A DNA stretch of 38,142 bases from positions 1 to 38,142 of the forward strand of contig JANQQW010000252.1 in NCBI GenBank assembly GCA_028284885.1. Direction: 5' to 3'. The position numbers and the translations under genes are program-made. Under the pieces are notes generated by a model. It saw only the letters and a list, made by a program, of their open reading frames with translations, did no database searches and was not told the origin of the DNA. Origin of the DNA: Planctomycetaceae bacterium (GTDB lineage: Bacteria > Planctomycetota > Planctomycetia > Planctomycetales > Planctomycetaceae). Position 1 is the stretch's first letter. Each line of letters starts with the position of its first letter. Shown here one piece after another: positions 15,820 to 25,206 of this stretch.

Positions 15820-17856
15820 TCACTCCGCGGCCAACGCGGCCAACTCCGCCAACCACGTCGCGGCGGACGCGTCGCTCGGCATCCGCCAGTCGCCGCGCGG
15901 CGAGAGCGCGACCGTACCGACCTTCGGGCCGTCCGGCATGGCCGACCGCTTGAACTGCTGCGAGAAGAACCGCGCGTAGAACACCCGTAGCCAGCGGAGC
16001 ACGGTCGCCGGCTCGTACGTCTCGGCGAACGCCCGCTCGGCCAGCCACAGCACCTTCCGCGGCGAACAGCCGTGCCGGACGACGTGGAACAGGAAGAAGT
16101 CGTGCAGCTCGTACGGGCCGATCGTCTCCTCCGTCCGCTGCGTGATCTCCCCCTCCGCGTGCGGCAGCAGCTCCGGCGAGATCGGCGTCTCGCACACGTC
16201 GAGCAGCACCCGGGAGACCTCCCCCTCGAACATCTCCGCCGCACACCACTGCACGAGGTGCCGCACGAGCGTCTTCGGCACGCCGGCGTTCACGTGGTAC
16301 ATCGACATGTGGTCCGCGTTGAACGTGCACCAGCCGAGGGCCAACTCGCTGAGGTCGCCCGTCCCCACGACGAGCCCGCCCTCCTTGTTCGCGAGGTCCA
16401 TCAGGATCTGCGTCCGCTCGCGGGCCTGGGCGTTCTCGAAGGTCACGTCGTGCTGCGCGGGGTCGTGCCCGATGTCCTCGAAGTGCTGCCGGACCGACGC
16501 CTCGATCGAGATCGTCCGCAGCTCGACGCCGAGATGCTCCGCCAACGCGACCGCACTCGTCTTCGTCCGCTCGGTCGTCCCGAAGCCCGGCATCGTCACC
16601 GCCAGAATCTCCGACCGAGGCCGCTGCAGCAGGTCGAAGGCGTGCACCACCACCAGCAACGCGAGCGTCGAGTCGAGCCCGCCCGAGACACCGATCACGG
16701 CCCGCGGCGACCCGACGTGCCGCAGCCGCTTCGCCAACGCCGTCGACTGAATCCGGAAGATCTCCCGGCAGTGCTCCGCGTTCGTCTCCGGCCGCGAGGG
16801 AACGAACGGCAGCGCCGGATTCGGCCGTCGCAGACCGTACGAACCCGACATCGAGTCTTCATGGTCCTCGTCGATCTCGACTTCGACCGATTCCGCTCGC
16901 TCCCCGTGCAGCGAGAACTCGACGAAGCGGTATTCCTCCCGCGGTCGCGCCCGTGAGAACGTCGAACTCTCCAGTCGCTGGTGCACCAGCCGGTCGACGT
17001 CGATCGTCGCGACGACCATCTCGGTCTCGAACCGGAACCGCTCGCTCTCCGCGAGATGGTGTCCGTCCTCGTAGACCATGCAGTGCCCGGAGAAGACGAC
17101 GTCGGTCGTCGACTCGCCCGGGCCGCTGGCCGCGTAGGCGTAGGCCGCGTTGCAGCGGGCCGACTGCTGGGCGACGAGCGCCCGCCGGTAGTCCGCCTTG
17201 CCGAGCAGTTCGACGCTGGCCGACGGGTTGCAGATCAACGTCGCCCCGGCGAGCGACGCCTCGCCACTCTGCGGCTGCGGCGACCACAGGTCCTCGCAGA
17301 TCTCGACCGCGAGCACGAGGCCCGACTGGTCCGTCGCGCGGAACAGCAGGTCCCGCCCGAACGGGGCCGACACACCGTGCCAGTCGATCGAAGTCGTCCC
17401 GACCGGGTGCTGAGCCGACGCGAACCAACGCTCCTCGTAGTACTCGCCGGTCGTCGGCAGGAAGACCTTCGGCACCATGCCCAGCAACCGGCCGCCGTGG
17501 AGCACGGCCGCGCAGTTGAACAGCCGCCCGTTCACCCGCCACGGCGTGCCGACCACCACGCAGACGTTCGACTCCGCCGTCGCTGCCGCCAACTCGGCCA
17601 GCGAACCCTCGACCTCGTCGAGCAGCTGCGACTGGTAGAACAGGTCGGCCGCCGTGTACCCGGTGACCGCCAGCTCCGGCAGCACGAGAACGGCCGCCCG
17701 CTCGGCCGCCGTCGCCCCGACCGCCTCGACCAACTTCGACGTGTTGAACTCGACGTCCGCGACACGCAACTCCGGGGCGCACACCGCGACGTCGACGAAA
17801 CCAAATTCCCCAGGGTCCACATGCACGGCAGTTGGCCTTCGTGAAGGAGCCGACAT
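15820..17856 (-). CDS. nadE: glutamine-dependent NAD+ synthetase
   Basis: The 678-residue cytoplasmic enzyme amidates nicotinic acid adenine dinucleotide to NAD+ using ATP, with ammonia drawn from glutamine. The N-terminal half is a nitrilase-fold glutaminase with the catalytic triad visible: Glu61 in LPELAVTGY, Lys130 in VPKVFLP and Cys187 in VEICEDLW. The C-terminal half is the adenylating synthetase with the PP-loop SGGLDS at residues 391-396 and GTGDLSELALGW further on. The length agrees with the two-domain bacterial form. It starts at an ATG at 17856, divergent from the LEPR-type gene, with 293 bp between them. It may head the minus-strand run that continues into the IMPase gene. Confidence 0.97.
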   Translation of the reverse strand: MSAPSRRPTAVHVDPGEFGFVDVAVCAPELRVADVEFNTSKLVEAVGATAAERAAVLVLPELAVTGYTAADLFYQSQLLDEVEGSLAELAAATAESNVCVVVGTPWRVNGRLFNCAAVLHGGRLLGMVPKVFLPTTGEYYEERWFASAQHPVGTTSIDWHGVSAPFGRDLLFRATDQSGLVLAVEICEDLWSPQPQSGEASLAGATLICNPSASVELLGKADYRRALVAQQSARCNAAYAYAASGPGESTTDVVFSGHCMVYEDGHHLAESERFRFETEMVVATIDVDRLVHQRLESSTFSRARPREEYRFVEFSLHGERAESVEVEIDEDHEDSMSGSYGLRRPNPALPFVPSRPETNAEHCREIFRIQSTALAKRLRHVGSPRAVIGVSGGLDSTLALLVVVHAFDLLQRPRSEILAVTMPGFGTTERTKTSAVALAEHLGVELRTISIEASVRQHFEDIGHDPAQHDVTFENAQARERTQILMDLANKEGGLVVGTGDLSELALGWCTFNADHMSMYHVNAGVPKTLVRHLVQWCAAEMFEGEVSRVLLDVCETPISPELLPHAEGEITQRTEETIGPYELHDFFLFHVVRHGCSPRKVLWLAERAFAETYEPATVLRWLRVFYARFFSQQFKRSAMPDGPKVGTVALSPRGDWRMPSDASAATWLAELAALAAE

Positions 17857-18149
17857 GCTATCAGCCCACCAAGTGTCGCGTCGATTTCATCGGCTTTGAG
17901 CCCGGTTGGACCGCCCACAAGTGCCGGAAGATGATAGGCAACTTCTCACAATCTCGTCGGCAGGCACCGGTGTATTGAACACGGCTTATGTGAACTTTTC
18001 GTCAGAGATGCTTGACGACCTCGTCTTGCGTTTTCATCGTTGCGTCCACAGTCGCCCTGCGAGCGCGAAGCCGTGGCGTCTGCCCGCCGAGTTTCCCTCC
18101 CCACTGGGCCTTCACGGCGAAGGCCTCCCACCCACCTGAAGGATTTCTG

Positions 18150-19958
18150 ATGCGCCTCACACCATGGTTGAAGGCTCTCCGTGCGCGCCTGCGCTCCCCA
18201 CGTGGCCGGGTCCGACGCAACGCGGACGCGCCGGTCGCGGCGGTCGTCCAAACGCTCGAGTCCCGCGTCCTGCTCTCTGGAGCCGGATTCTCGATCGACG
18301 GGTTCGTCTTCGGCGGCGTCGTCGAGGAGAGTTCGGTCACCGTCGACTACAAGAAGACCTCCGATGGCGGCGAGCTGAACCTCGACGTGAACGGCAACGT
18401 CGTCGACATCGAGACCCCACTGGCCGACGGGGCCTCCACCGGGCTCGAGCCGCTCAGCAACGACGGACAAGTCGAACTCGTCGACGCCGACACCGGCCTG
18501 AAGGTGGACGTGACCGCGACCGGTGACGACGGCAACGTCGTCCCGGTTCGTCCGAAGGACCGAGGGCTGGGCATCCAGGACGACGACGAGGCCGGCAGGA
18601 ACTCTCGCACTCGCATCAACGGCGACGAGGCCCTCCTCGTCGAGGTCGCAGACGGCGGGACGGCCACCGGCGGAACGCTCGAGATCGTCGGCGGTGGGAC
18701 GGCCCGCGCCACCTTCCTGCTCGACGGAGCCGAGGTCGCAACCCTCGAGGCCACCGGCCCCACCATCTCCCTGGACGGCCAAGCCGACTTCTTCGACGCC
18801 GTCAGCATCTCCGCCGCCAGCGGCGAGATCGGATTCGACAGCGTCGGTTTCGACGTCTCTCCCGTCGTGACCCGCACGGTCGAGCTCGACTACAACAAGG
18901 CCTCCACCGGCGAACTCCTCCTCAGCGTCGACGGCGAAGTGGTAGACGAGGCGACGCCGCTGGCAACCGGAGCCTCCACCGGACACGAGCAACTGCTCAA
19001 CGACGGGGAGTTCACGCTCGTCGACGTCACGTCCGGGATCGAGATCTCCGTGAGCGCGACCGGCGACGACGGCCTGACCGAGCCGGTTCGACCGAAGGAC
19101 CGCGGGCTCGGCATCCAGGACGACGACGAGGCGGGCAAGAACACCCGCACGACGATCAACGGCGACGAGGCCCTCCTCGTCCAGATCGGCCCGGCCGGTT
19201 CGACGACCAAGGCGACCGGCGGCCAGCTCGAGATCCGCGGCTCCGGGACGGCCGAAGTCGTCTTCCTGCTGGACGGTGTCGAGGTCGGCAGCCTCCTCGC
19301 GACCGGCCCGTCCATCTCGCTCGACGGTCAGGTGGCGTTGTTCGACGCCGTTCGCATCTCGGCCGCGAGCGGGAGCATCGCCTTCGACGGCGTCTCCCTC
19401 GACACGATCACCGCCGACTTCGGAACGATCGCCTTCGGACAGGTCGGGAACAAGAACCGTTGGGGCCTGGAGAACTCGCTCGACTCCTCCGACGACGGAC
19501 AGGTCGGCGTTCGCCAGAACCGGGCCATCGAGGACTTCATCCCAGCCGACTCCCCCGTCCTGATCCGGGCACTCGACAGCGAGGACACCGGCCGCAGGTC
19601 CGAGTTCGAGGATCGCACCTGGTGGGACCGAGGCGAGGGCCTCGGGATTCGCGACGGCAACGACTCCGGATCCAGCAACAAGTTCATCGACGGCGACGAG
19701 ATCCTCGAGATCAGCCTGAACGGCTACCTCGCCAGTTCGATCGACCTCGACATCGCCAAGGTCCAAGGCGGCCGCACCGCCACGACGACCGTCTACGTCA
19801 CCTTCGTCCGAGACGGCCAGATCGTCGACAGCGTCTCCGTCGACGAGGTGAGCCGGATGACCGATCCGAAACTGCACAGTGCGGCGCTGTTCGACGCCGT
19901 TCTGATCTCCGCCAACCCCGTCACCGGCGGAAACGGCGAGTTCGTGACGGCGACCTAG
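18150..19958 (+). CDS. LEPR-xLL-type secreted repeat protein
   Basis: The ATG at 18150, preceded by GAAGGA, gives 602 residues. The N-terminus is basic (MRLTPWLKALRARLRSPRG) and leads to LESRVLLSG at residues 36-44, a variant of the LEPR-xLL motif found near the start of many large secreted planctomycete proteins and presumed to be an export or anchoring signal. The rest is Asp/Gly/Thr/Val-rich and beta-stranded. Two repeats of about 180 residues each contain RPKDRGLGIQDDDEAG and INGDEALLV. A third, divergent repeat has GEGLGIRDGNDSG and IDGDEILEI. The acidic loops suggest calcium binding (inference). There is no cysteine and no enzymatic motif. A perfect 16-bp hairpin follows the stop. Confidence 0.85.
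   Translation: MRLTPWLKALRARLRSPRGRVRRNADAPVAAVVQTLESRVLLSGAGFSIDGFVFGGVVEESSVTVDYKKTSDGGELNLDVNGNVVDIETPLADGASTGLEPLSNDGQVELVDADTGLKVDVTATGDDGNVVPVRPKDRGLGIQDDDEAGRNSRTRINGDEALLVEVADGGTATGGTLEIVGGGTARATFLLDGAEVATLEATGPTISLDGQADFFDAVSISAASGEIGFDSVGFDVSPVVTRTVELDYNKASTGELLLSVDGEVVDEATPLATGASTGHEQLLNDGEFTLVDVTSGIEISVSATGDDGLTEPVRPKDRGLGIQDDDEAGKNTRTTINGDEALLVQIGPAGSTTKATGGQLEIRGSGTAEVVFLLDGVEVGSLLATGPSISLDGQVALFDAVRISAASGSIAFDGVSLDTITADFGTIAFGQVGNKNRWGLENSLDSSDDGQVGVRQNRAIEDFIPADSPVLIRALDSEDTGRRSEFEDRTWWDRGEGLGIRDGNDSGSSNKFIDGDEILEISLNGYLASSIDLDIAKVQGGRTATTTVYVTFVRDGQIVDSVSVDEVSRMTDPKLHSAALFDAVLISANPVTGGNGEFVTAT
18345..19424 (+). repeat. tandem duplication of about 540 bp within the LEPR-type gene
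   Basis: Two consecutive units (about 18345-18884 and 18888-19424) are similar at the nucleotide level. For example, the block starting CCGGTTCG at 18543 recurs at 19083, 540 bp later, with few mismatches, and GGCATCCAGGACGACGACGA is identical in both. This indicates a fairly recent intragenic duplication or ongoing homogenisation. Confidence 0.75.
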
Positions 19959-19986
19959 TCACTCGAACGCGTCTTCCAAACCTGAC

Positions 19987-20022
19987 GAACACCGCTGCGA
20001 GCCACCGCTCGCAGCGGTGTTC
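19987..20022 (+). terminator. strong hairpin after the LEPR-type gene
   Basis: GAACACCGCTGCGAGC and its exact reverse complement form a perfect 16-bp stem around a CACC loop, 28 bp after the TAG at 19958 and 70 bp before the cytochrome gene. No T-run follows. The position and strength support a terminator or 3'-end-protecting structure. Confidence 0.7.
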
Positions 20023-20091
20023 CGTTGCGCCGTCGGTCGATCTCGGAGGTTCCGGACACTACCGTGGAACCTCAACAGGAGAGGATGCAAC

Positions 20092-22179
20092 GTGAAACCC
20101 ACGATCTCGGCGATCGTCGCACTCGCAGCGGGCCTCGCTCCGACGTTCGGTGTCTCCGACGACCGCCCGGGCTACCTGCCTCGCGACGTGCGAGCGGCCC
20201 TGTTGCCCGGACTGCGGGTCCAGTTCCAACCGGTCGGCCAACGCTTGTTCGACGTCCGCCGCGACCGCCTCGCCGCGACCTTCGTGAAGGCCGGGACGTC
20301 CCCCACGCCCTTCCTTCCTCCTGGGCGGTTCCTCGTCCAGTACGACGGATACCTCCGCCTGCGGCTCCGCGGCGACTTCGACTTCGAGGTCGTCGGCGAC
20401 GGCACGACCGTCCTCAAGCTCAACGGCGAGACCGTGATCGACACGTCCGCCGGCAAGTCGAAGGCGACCGGCGTCGCCCTGCTGAAGGGGTACAACACGA
20501 TCGACCTGCTGTACGAGTCACCCGAGGACCCGTCGCGAAACTCGTTCTTCCGCGTCTACTGGAGCAGCGAGGAGTTCCCCCGCGAGCCGCTGCCGGTCGA
20601 CCGGCTCTGGTGCGACGGCCGCGACGAAACGCTGCAACGCGGCCTCCGGCTCCGCGAGGGCCGCGAGCTGTTCGCGAACAAGCTCTGCGTCCGCTGCCAC
20701 CAGCCCGAAGTCGATCCCGCCGCTCCCGGTTTCGTCGGCCTGCCCGAACTTGCCCACGACGCCCCGTCACTCGCCACGGCCGCCCACCGACTCGAGCCAG
20801 CCTGGGTCGCCCGCTGGATCGCCGATCCACCGTCGCTGCGAAACGACGTCTCGATGCCGTCCGTCCTGCACGGGCTCTCCGACGAGGACTCGACGACGGC
20901 CGCCGCCGATCTCGCCGCATACGTCGCCACGTTGAAGCTAGGCCAACCGGCCACGCCCGTGGAGGCGTCCGAGGAACGGCTCGAACAGGGAACGTTGCTC
21001 TACGAGAGCCGGGGCTGCATCGCCTGCCACCGGGTGAACCCGCCGACGGAAGAGGACGAAGCCGAGGCGGACCGCGTGTCGCTGCACTTCGTCGCCGCCA
21101 AGTTCCGACCCGGAGCACTCGCGGAGTTCCTGCAGGACTCGCGGGCCCACTACCGGTGGAGCCGGATGCCGAAGTTCGAGTTCGACGCCGAGGAGGCCGC
21201 GTCGCTCGAGGTCTTCCTCCGCGACCGCGCGAAGGGCGAACTCGACGCCGTCGCGGCCGGCGACCCGGACCTCGGCGGCGAGCGGTTCAAGAAGCTCGGC
21301 TGCATCCAGTGCCACGCCGAGAACAAGCTGCCGCCGGCCGCACCGCACCGGGCCGCCATCGACTTCGACAGGCTCGACGCCGGCTGTCTCGCCGAGGAGC
21401 CGACGAAGCTCGCCCCGGACTTCCGCCTCACCGAGGAACAACGCTCCGCCGTCGTCGCCTTCCTGAGCCACGCGAGCCGCGAGACGTCGCTCGCGAAGCG
21501 CGACCCGGCCGAGTTCGCCGAGAGGACGATCCGGGCCGTCAACTGCACGGCCTGCCACAGCCGCGACGACGAGGACGGCGCGCTGCCGCTGCTCGCGGCC
21601 GACGAGGGAGAACTCGGCCTGCTGCCCGACCCGATCCCCGGCATCACCTGGGTCGGCGAGAAGCTGTACCCGGCGTGGTCCCGCGAGCTGTTCGCCGGCA
21701 AGCTCGACTACCGACTCCGCGACCACTTCCGCGCCCGCATGCCGGCCTTCCCCGCACGCGGAGACGGCCTCGCGACCGGACTCTCGATGCAGCACGGCTT
21801 CAACCCGGTGACGAAGCCGACCTTCGACTACGACGCCGACCTCGCCGGGGCGGGCAGCGCGGTCGCCGCCCCGCAGATCGGCCTCTCCTGCATCCGCTGC
21901 CACCCGATCGGCGAGCAGCCTCCCACCGCTCCGGAGCAGGCCCGCAGCACCAACCTCGCCTTCACCCGCCGCCGCATGCGCCACGAGTTCTACACCCGCT
22001 GGATGCTGTTCCCGCAACGGGTCGAGCCGAACACCCGCATGATCCGCTTCGCCCCCGACGGCCGCCGCACCGGACTCTCCGACGTCTACGACGGCGACGC
22101 CCGACGGCAGTTCGAGGCCGTCTGGAACTGGCTGGGGGAGCTGCACGCCGAGGAGCGCGAACGAGTTGATGACGACTGA
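20092..22179 (+). CDS. five-haem cytochrome c with PA14-like N-terminus
   Basis: The GTG at 20092, preceded by AGGAGAGG at 20077-20084, gives 695 residues. A signal peptide (about residues 1-22) directs it to the periplasm. Residues about 70-150 (PPGRFLVQYDGYLRLRLRG, then FEVVGDGTTVLKLNG) resemble a PA14-type beta-barrel, often associated with carbohydrate binding. Five CXXCH haem sites follow: CVRCH (199), CIACH (309), CIQCH (404), CTACH (485) and CIRCH (600). Planctomycetes often fuse PA14, cytochrome and dehydrogenase domains in predicted secreted redox enzymes; here no dehydrogenase domain is visible. It is probably an electron carrier or redox partner; the substrate is unknown. The gene overlaps the S1-domain gene by 11 bp. 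Confidence 0.88.
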   Translation: MKPTISAIVALAAGLAPTFGVSDDRPGYLPRDVRAALLPGLRVQFQPVGQRLFDVRRDRLAATFVKAGTSPTPFLPPGRFLVQYDGYLRLRLRGDFDFEVVGDGTTVLKLNGETVIDTSAGKSKATGVALLKGYNTIDLLYESPEDPSRNSFFRVYWSSEEFPREPLPVDRLWCDGRDETLQRGLRLREGRELFANKLCVRCHQPEVDPAAPGFVGLPELAHDAPSLATAAHRLEPAWVARWIADPPSLRNDVSMPSVLHGLSDEDSTTAAADLAAYVATLKLGQPATPVEASEERLEQGTLLYESRGCIACHRVNPPTEEDEAEADRVSLHFVAAKFRPGALAEFLQDSRAHYRWSRMPKFEFDAEEAASLEVFLRDRAKGELDAVAAGDPDLGGERFKKLGCIQCHAENKLPPAAPHRAAIDFDRLDAGCLAEEPTKLAPDFRLTEEQRSAVVAFLSHASRETSLAKRDPAEFAERTIRAVNCTACHSRDDEDGALPLLAADEGELGLLPDPIPGITWVGEKLYPAWSRELFAGKLDYRLRDHFRARMPAFPARGDGLATGLSMQHGFNPVTKPTFDYDADLAGAGSAVAAPQIGLSCIRCHPIGEQPPTAPEQARSTNLAFTRRRMRHEFYTRWMLFPQRVEPNTRMIRFAPDGRRTGLSDVYDGDARRQFEAVWNWLGELHAEERERVDDD

Positions 22180-22669
22180 TCACGGGTCGTTTCGAGTTGG
22201 CGACGTGGTGGAGGCGACCGTCCTCGAGGCGAAGCCGTTCGGCGTGTTCGTCGAGACCCACGGAGTGCAAGGGTTCGTTCCCGTCCCGGAACTGTCTTGG
22301 GGTCGCGTCGGGAATCCGGAGTTACTCTTCAAGAAGGGCCAAGCGCTACGCTGCAAGGTTCTCAAGCTGCCCGATGCCTCTCGCCCGAACGAGTTCGTCG
22401 GCTCGGTACGCGCAGTCCATCCCGAACAGAATCCGTGGCGGGACCCGGAGATCTACAAGGAGGGAACTGTCTACCGCGGACGAGTTGTGCTGCAGATGCC
22501 GTACGGGTGCTTCGTCGAGCACCCCCGGGGAGCATGCGGCCTGCTACACGTGGACGACCTCGATCGGAGCATCGCCTTGGGCGACGAACTCGAGGTTGTC
22601 GTGGTCGAGCTCGAAGTCGACAAAGAGAAGTTCCGAGTTCACGTGGTGGACGACATCGCCACGGACTGA
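22169..22669 (+). CDS. S1 RNA-binding domain protein
   Basis: The ATG at 22169 lies within the last 11 bases of the cytochrome gene and gives 166 residues; a TTG at 22166 is a possible alternative. Residues about 8-75 form an S1 (OB-fold) domain: GDVVEATVLEAKPFGVFVET, then GFVPVPELSW and the KGQALRCKVL strand. A second, shorter S1-like unit at about 98-160 includes GTVYRGRVVLQMPYGCFVEH and LGDELEVVVVELE. S1 domains bind RNA in translation and RNA decay proteins. The overlap implies translational coupling with the cytochrome, although the roles seem unrelated. The product is cytoplasmic. The downstream neighbour is convergent. Confidence 0.8.
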   Translation: MTTDHGSFRVGDVVEATVLEAKPFGVFVETHGVQGFVPVPELSWGRVGNPELLFKKGQALRCKVLKLPDASRPNEFVGSVRAVHPEQNPWRDPEIYKEGTVYRGRVVLQMPYGCFVEHPRGACGLLHVDDLDRSIALGDELEVVVVELEVDKEKFRVHVVDDIATD

Positions 22670-22722
22670 GCGGACGGACTTGTTCTCCGTGAGCGTTCTC
22701 GCTCCCTGTTGTTGCCCGTCAT

Positions 22723-24219
22723 CTACTCGTCCAGCACGCGGGCGATGACGATCGTCAGGTCGTCCTTGAACGTGTTCGGTCCGATGAACTCCGTCGCCGA
22801 CTCCTGGAGTCGCTGGATGATCGTCTCCGCCGGAAGATGACGGTGCGACTGGACACACCGGAGAGCCCGGTCGAGTCCGAACAGTTCGTTCTCTTCCGAC
22901 ATCGCCTCGAACACGCCGTCGGTCAGCAGCACGAGTACGTCCCCGGGTTCGAGCGGCGTCTGCCGGGGTTCGCCGATCGGGGCGTCGGACATCAGGCCGA
23001 GCAGCATGCCGGTGCTCGGCAGTCGCTCGATGCTGCCGTCCCGACGGATCAGGCGGGCGTCGTGGCCGGCCCCCATGTACGTCAACACGCGCTCGACCGG
23101 ATCGACGTACGCCAGGAACAGCGAGATGAAGCTCCCGGAGGGCGTGTCGCTGACCAGTTCCGTGTTCAACCGCCGGAGCACCCGCTCGAGATCGTCCTCC
23201 ATCTCGACCAGCACCCGCAGCAGGGCTCGCGTCTCCACCATCTGCAACGCGGCCGCCAGGCCGTGTCCCGTCACGTCGCCGACGGCGAGGACCTGGCCGT
23301 CGCGAAACGGGATGAAGTCGAAGTAGTCGCCGCAGGCGTGCGTCGCCGGGTAGACGGCCCCGCCGAGGTCGATTCCCGCCAGCACGGGCGGCCGCTCCGG
23401 GTAGAGCTGTTCCTGGAGAATCCGCGCCGTCTTCAGTTCCTCGTCCTGCTGCCGCCGCAGCCGCGCGTCCGAGAGGTCGTGCATGGTGACGACGGCCCCC
23501 TCGACGCTCCCCCCGTCGACGAGCGGAGAAGCGGTGTACTCGACCGGAATCCGCGTCTTGTCCGGTCGGACCAGAAGCGCTCCCGGCACGTGCCGACTGC
23601 TCCCCTGCTCGATCGCCGCGGCGATCGGTTCGCGGACGGCCGACGGGTCGCCCCCGCCGATCGGCTCGAAGCAGGCGACCTCGTCGTGAGCGAGACCCGC
23701 GAGTTCCTCCGAGGTCCGCCCGAGAAGTCGCTCGGCCGCGTCGTTGGCGAACGTGACCCGTCCGTCGGCGTCGATCCCGAAGATCCCGTCGGTCGAGGAG
23801 TTCAGGATCGACTCGAGACGACGAGTCACCGACTGCAACGCCCGCTGGGCCTCCACGCTCTCGGTGATGTCGGTCGAGATCCCGGCGAGGCGGGAGTCGC
23901 TGATCGGGAACTTCAACGAGACGTAGGTGTGCAGGCCGTCGTCGTGCGGCGCCTGCTCCTCGACCTGGAGCGGCTTCCCCTCACTCAGCACGAAGTCGTC
24001 GTGCTCCCGGAAGACGGCGGCCAAATCGGCGGAGAACAACTCGAAGTCGGTCCGCCCCTTCGTCTCCTCCAGCGACAGGCCGAACAGCTCGGTCCAGCGG
24101 CGGTTGACGAACTGGTAGCGGAACTCGTGGTCCTTGACGTAGACCACGGCTTCGGTGTTGTCGAGTAGCTCGTGGAGCAGTCGCTCCGAACTCGACAGAT
24201 CCGTTGTCGGATTCTTCAT
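22723..24219 (-). CDS. PAS-PAS-PP2C (RsbU/SpoIIE-type) serine phosphatase
   Basis: The 498-residue soluble protein has a PAS domain (about residues 12-125, with NTEAVVYVKDHEFRYQFVN), a second PAS domain (about 130-250, with NSSTDGIFGIDADGRVTFAN), and a PPM/SpoIIE phosphatase domain (about 260-498). The phosphatase motifs are present: CGDYFDF, VGDVTGHGLAAAL, LTDGVFEA and KDDLTIVI, supplying the metal-binding aspartates. Such enzymes dephosphorylate anti-sigma-factor antagonists in partner-switching cascades in response to the signal sensed by PAS. No anti-sigma kinase or STAS antagonist is adjacent, so the target lies elsewhere. It is divergent from the membrane protein gene at 24397. Confidence 0.93.
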   Translation of the reverse strand: MKNPTTDLSSSERLLHELLDNTEAVVYVKDHEFRYQFVNRRWTELFGLSLEETKGRTDFELFSADLAAVFREHDDFVLSEGKPLQVEEQAPHDDGLHTYVSLKFPISDSRLAGISTDITESVEAQRALQSVTRRLESILNSSTDGIFGIDADGRVTFANDAAERLLGRTSEELAGLAHDEVACFEPIGGGDPSAVREPIAAAIEQGSSRHVPGALLVRPDKTRIPVEYTASPLVDGGSVEGAVVTMHDLSDARLRRQQDEELKTARILQEQLYPERPPVLAGIDLGGAVYPATHACGDYFDFIPFRDGQVLAVGDVTGHGLAAALQMVETRALLRVLVEMEDDLERVLRRLNTELVSDTPSGSFISLFLAYVDPVERVLTYMGAGHDARLIRRDGSIERLPSTGMLLGLMSDAPIGEPRQTPLEPGDVLVLLTDGVFEAMSEENELFGLDRALRCVQSHRHLPAETIIQRLQESATEFIGPNTFKDDLTIVIARVLDE

Positions 24220-24396
24220 CGTTCGTTGGCCCGCTCTACACGAATCACACTACCGGCGTTCTCGCAGAGGAACAAACCGCTCATTGGTTCATTGGTAGTG
24301 GATCCCCGGAGACGTCGCTCGGGGCGGATCGCACTGGACCCGACGGCGGTCGTGCGAAGAATGGACTCGGCCGTCTCCTCTGCGTTGGAGTTCGTG

Positions 24397-25197
24397 ATGA
24401 CCGACCGCTCGAAGGTTCGTGTTGCCGTTGCCACTCGGAAGTCGCGGTACTGGTGGTTCGAGGAGAAGCCGCCCGGGACGCTCGAGGGCTACGCACTCAC
24501 CGTCGTCACGATGCTGTTCGCCGTTTGGGCGATCGTCGTCGTCGGTCTCGGGTTCGGCGACCGCCTGGTGATCGCCACCGTCTACGCGATGCCGTTCGTG
24601 ATGACGTTCGCGCTGTGGTTGTCGGTGCGTGTCGCCCGACTCGGCACGTCGAACCTGCCGCTCGTGCCGACGTCGCTTGGCCTCGGGTTCCTCATCGGCG
24701 GCCCCGTCCTCGACTTGGCGGCGACCGTCACGCACTCGCCGGACCTGGCGATGGAGGGGAACCCGGTCGCACGGGCTCTGCTCGACTCCGACCACTCGCT
24801 GTTCTGGGTCTACCGGTACGCCTTCGCCACGCAGGCCATGCTGATCGCGACCGCATGTGCCCTGTGGATCGGACTGCTGCGGCACCGCGACCAGATCGTC
24901 CAGGCCGTCGGCCGGCACGCGGGGTTCTGGGAGTTCTTCAAGGCGGCCACCGGCGGCGGGCCGCTCACCTGGCGGCAGTGGCTGTTCCCGGTGAAGGCCT
25001 CGGAGATCCCACACCCGTACCACTACTTCTGGATCTTCGTGGTCGCCTTCGTCAGCGGCGCGATCGACCGCTGGGCCGTTGCCCTCAACTGGTACGGCCT
25101 CGTACCGCTCGAAGCCCGCTGGGCGATTCTCGGAACGAGCATGACGCTCGGCGTGACCGCCTACTTCGCCTGGCTGCGCCGCGCGACCCGCGTCTAG
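24397..25197 (+). CDS. six-transmembrane protein of unknown function
   Basis: The ATG at 24397 is preceded by GGAG at 24387-24390, with six bases between, and gives 266 residues; an ATG at 24361 is in frame but less well supported. After a basic N-terminus there are six hydrophobic segments: about residues 31-52, 58-78, 88-110, 135-160, 205-225 and 240-260. Between segments 3 and 4 is DLAATVTHS followed by EGNPVARALLDSDHS. The arrangement Asp...Thr...E-x-N-P recalls small uncharacterised membrane families such as DUF5658, but this is only a loose resemblance. Location is the cytoplasmic membrane. The next gene begins 9 bp after its stop. Confidence 0.7.
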   Translation: MTDRSKVRVAVATRKSRYWWFEEKPPGTLEGYALTVVTMLFAVWAIVVVGLGFGDRLVIATVYAMPFVMTFALWLSVRVARLGTSNLPLVPTSLGLGFLIGGPVLDLAATVTHSPDLAMEGNPVARALLDSDHSLFWVYRYAFATQAMLIATACALWIGLLRHRDQIVQAVGRHAGFWEFFKAATGGGPLTWRQWLFPVKASEIPHPYHYFWIFVVAFVSGAIDRWAVALNWYGLVPLEARWAILGTSMTLGVTAYFAWLRRATRV

Positions 25198-25206
25198 CAT
25201 TCGTCA

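Noticed and set aside
17857-18149. Promoters in the nadE/LEPR divergent region
   Set aside because: The region is more A/T-rich than average and contains TTGAAC near 17975, but no convincing -10 partner at proper spacing was seen.
22670-22722. Hairpin GAGCG-TTCT-CGCTC between convergent genes
   Set aside because: A 5-bp stem without a T-run is too weak in this base composition to call a terminator.
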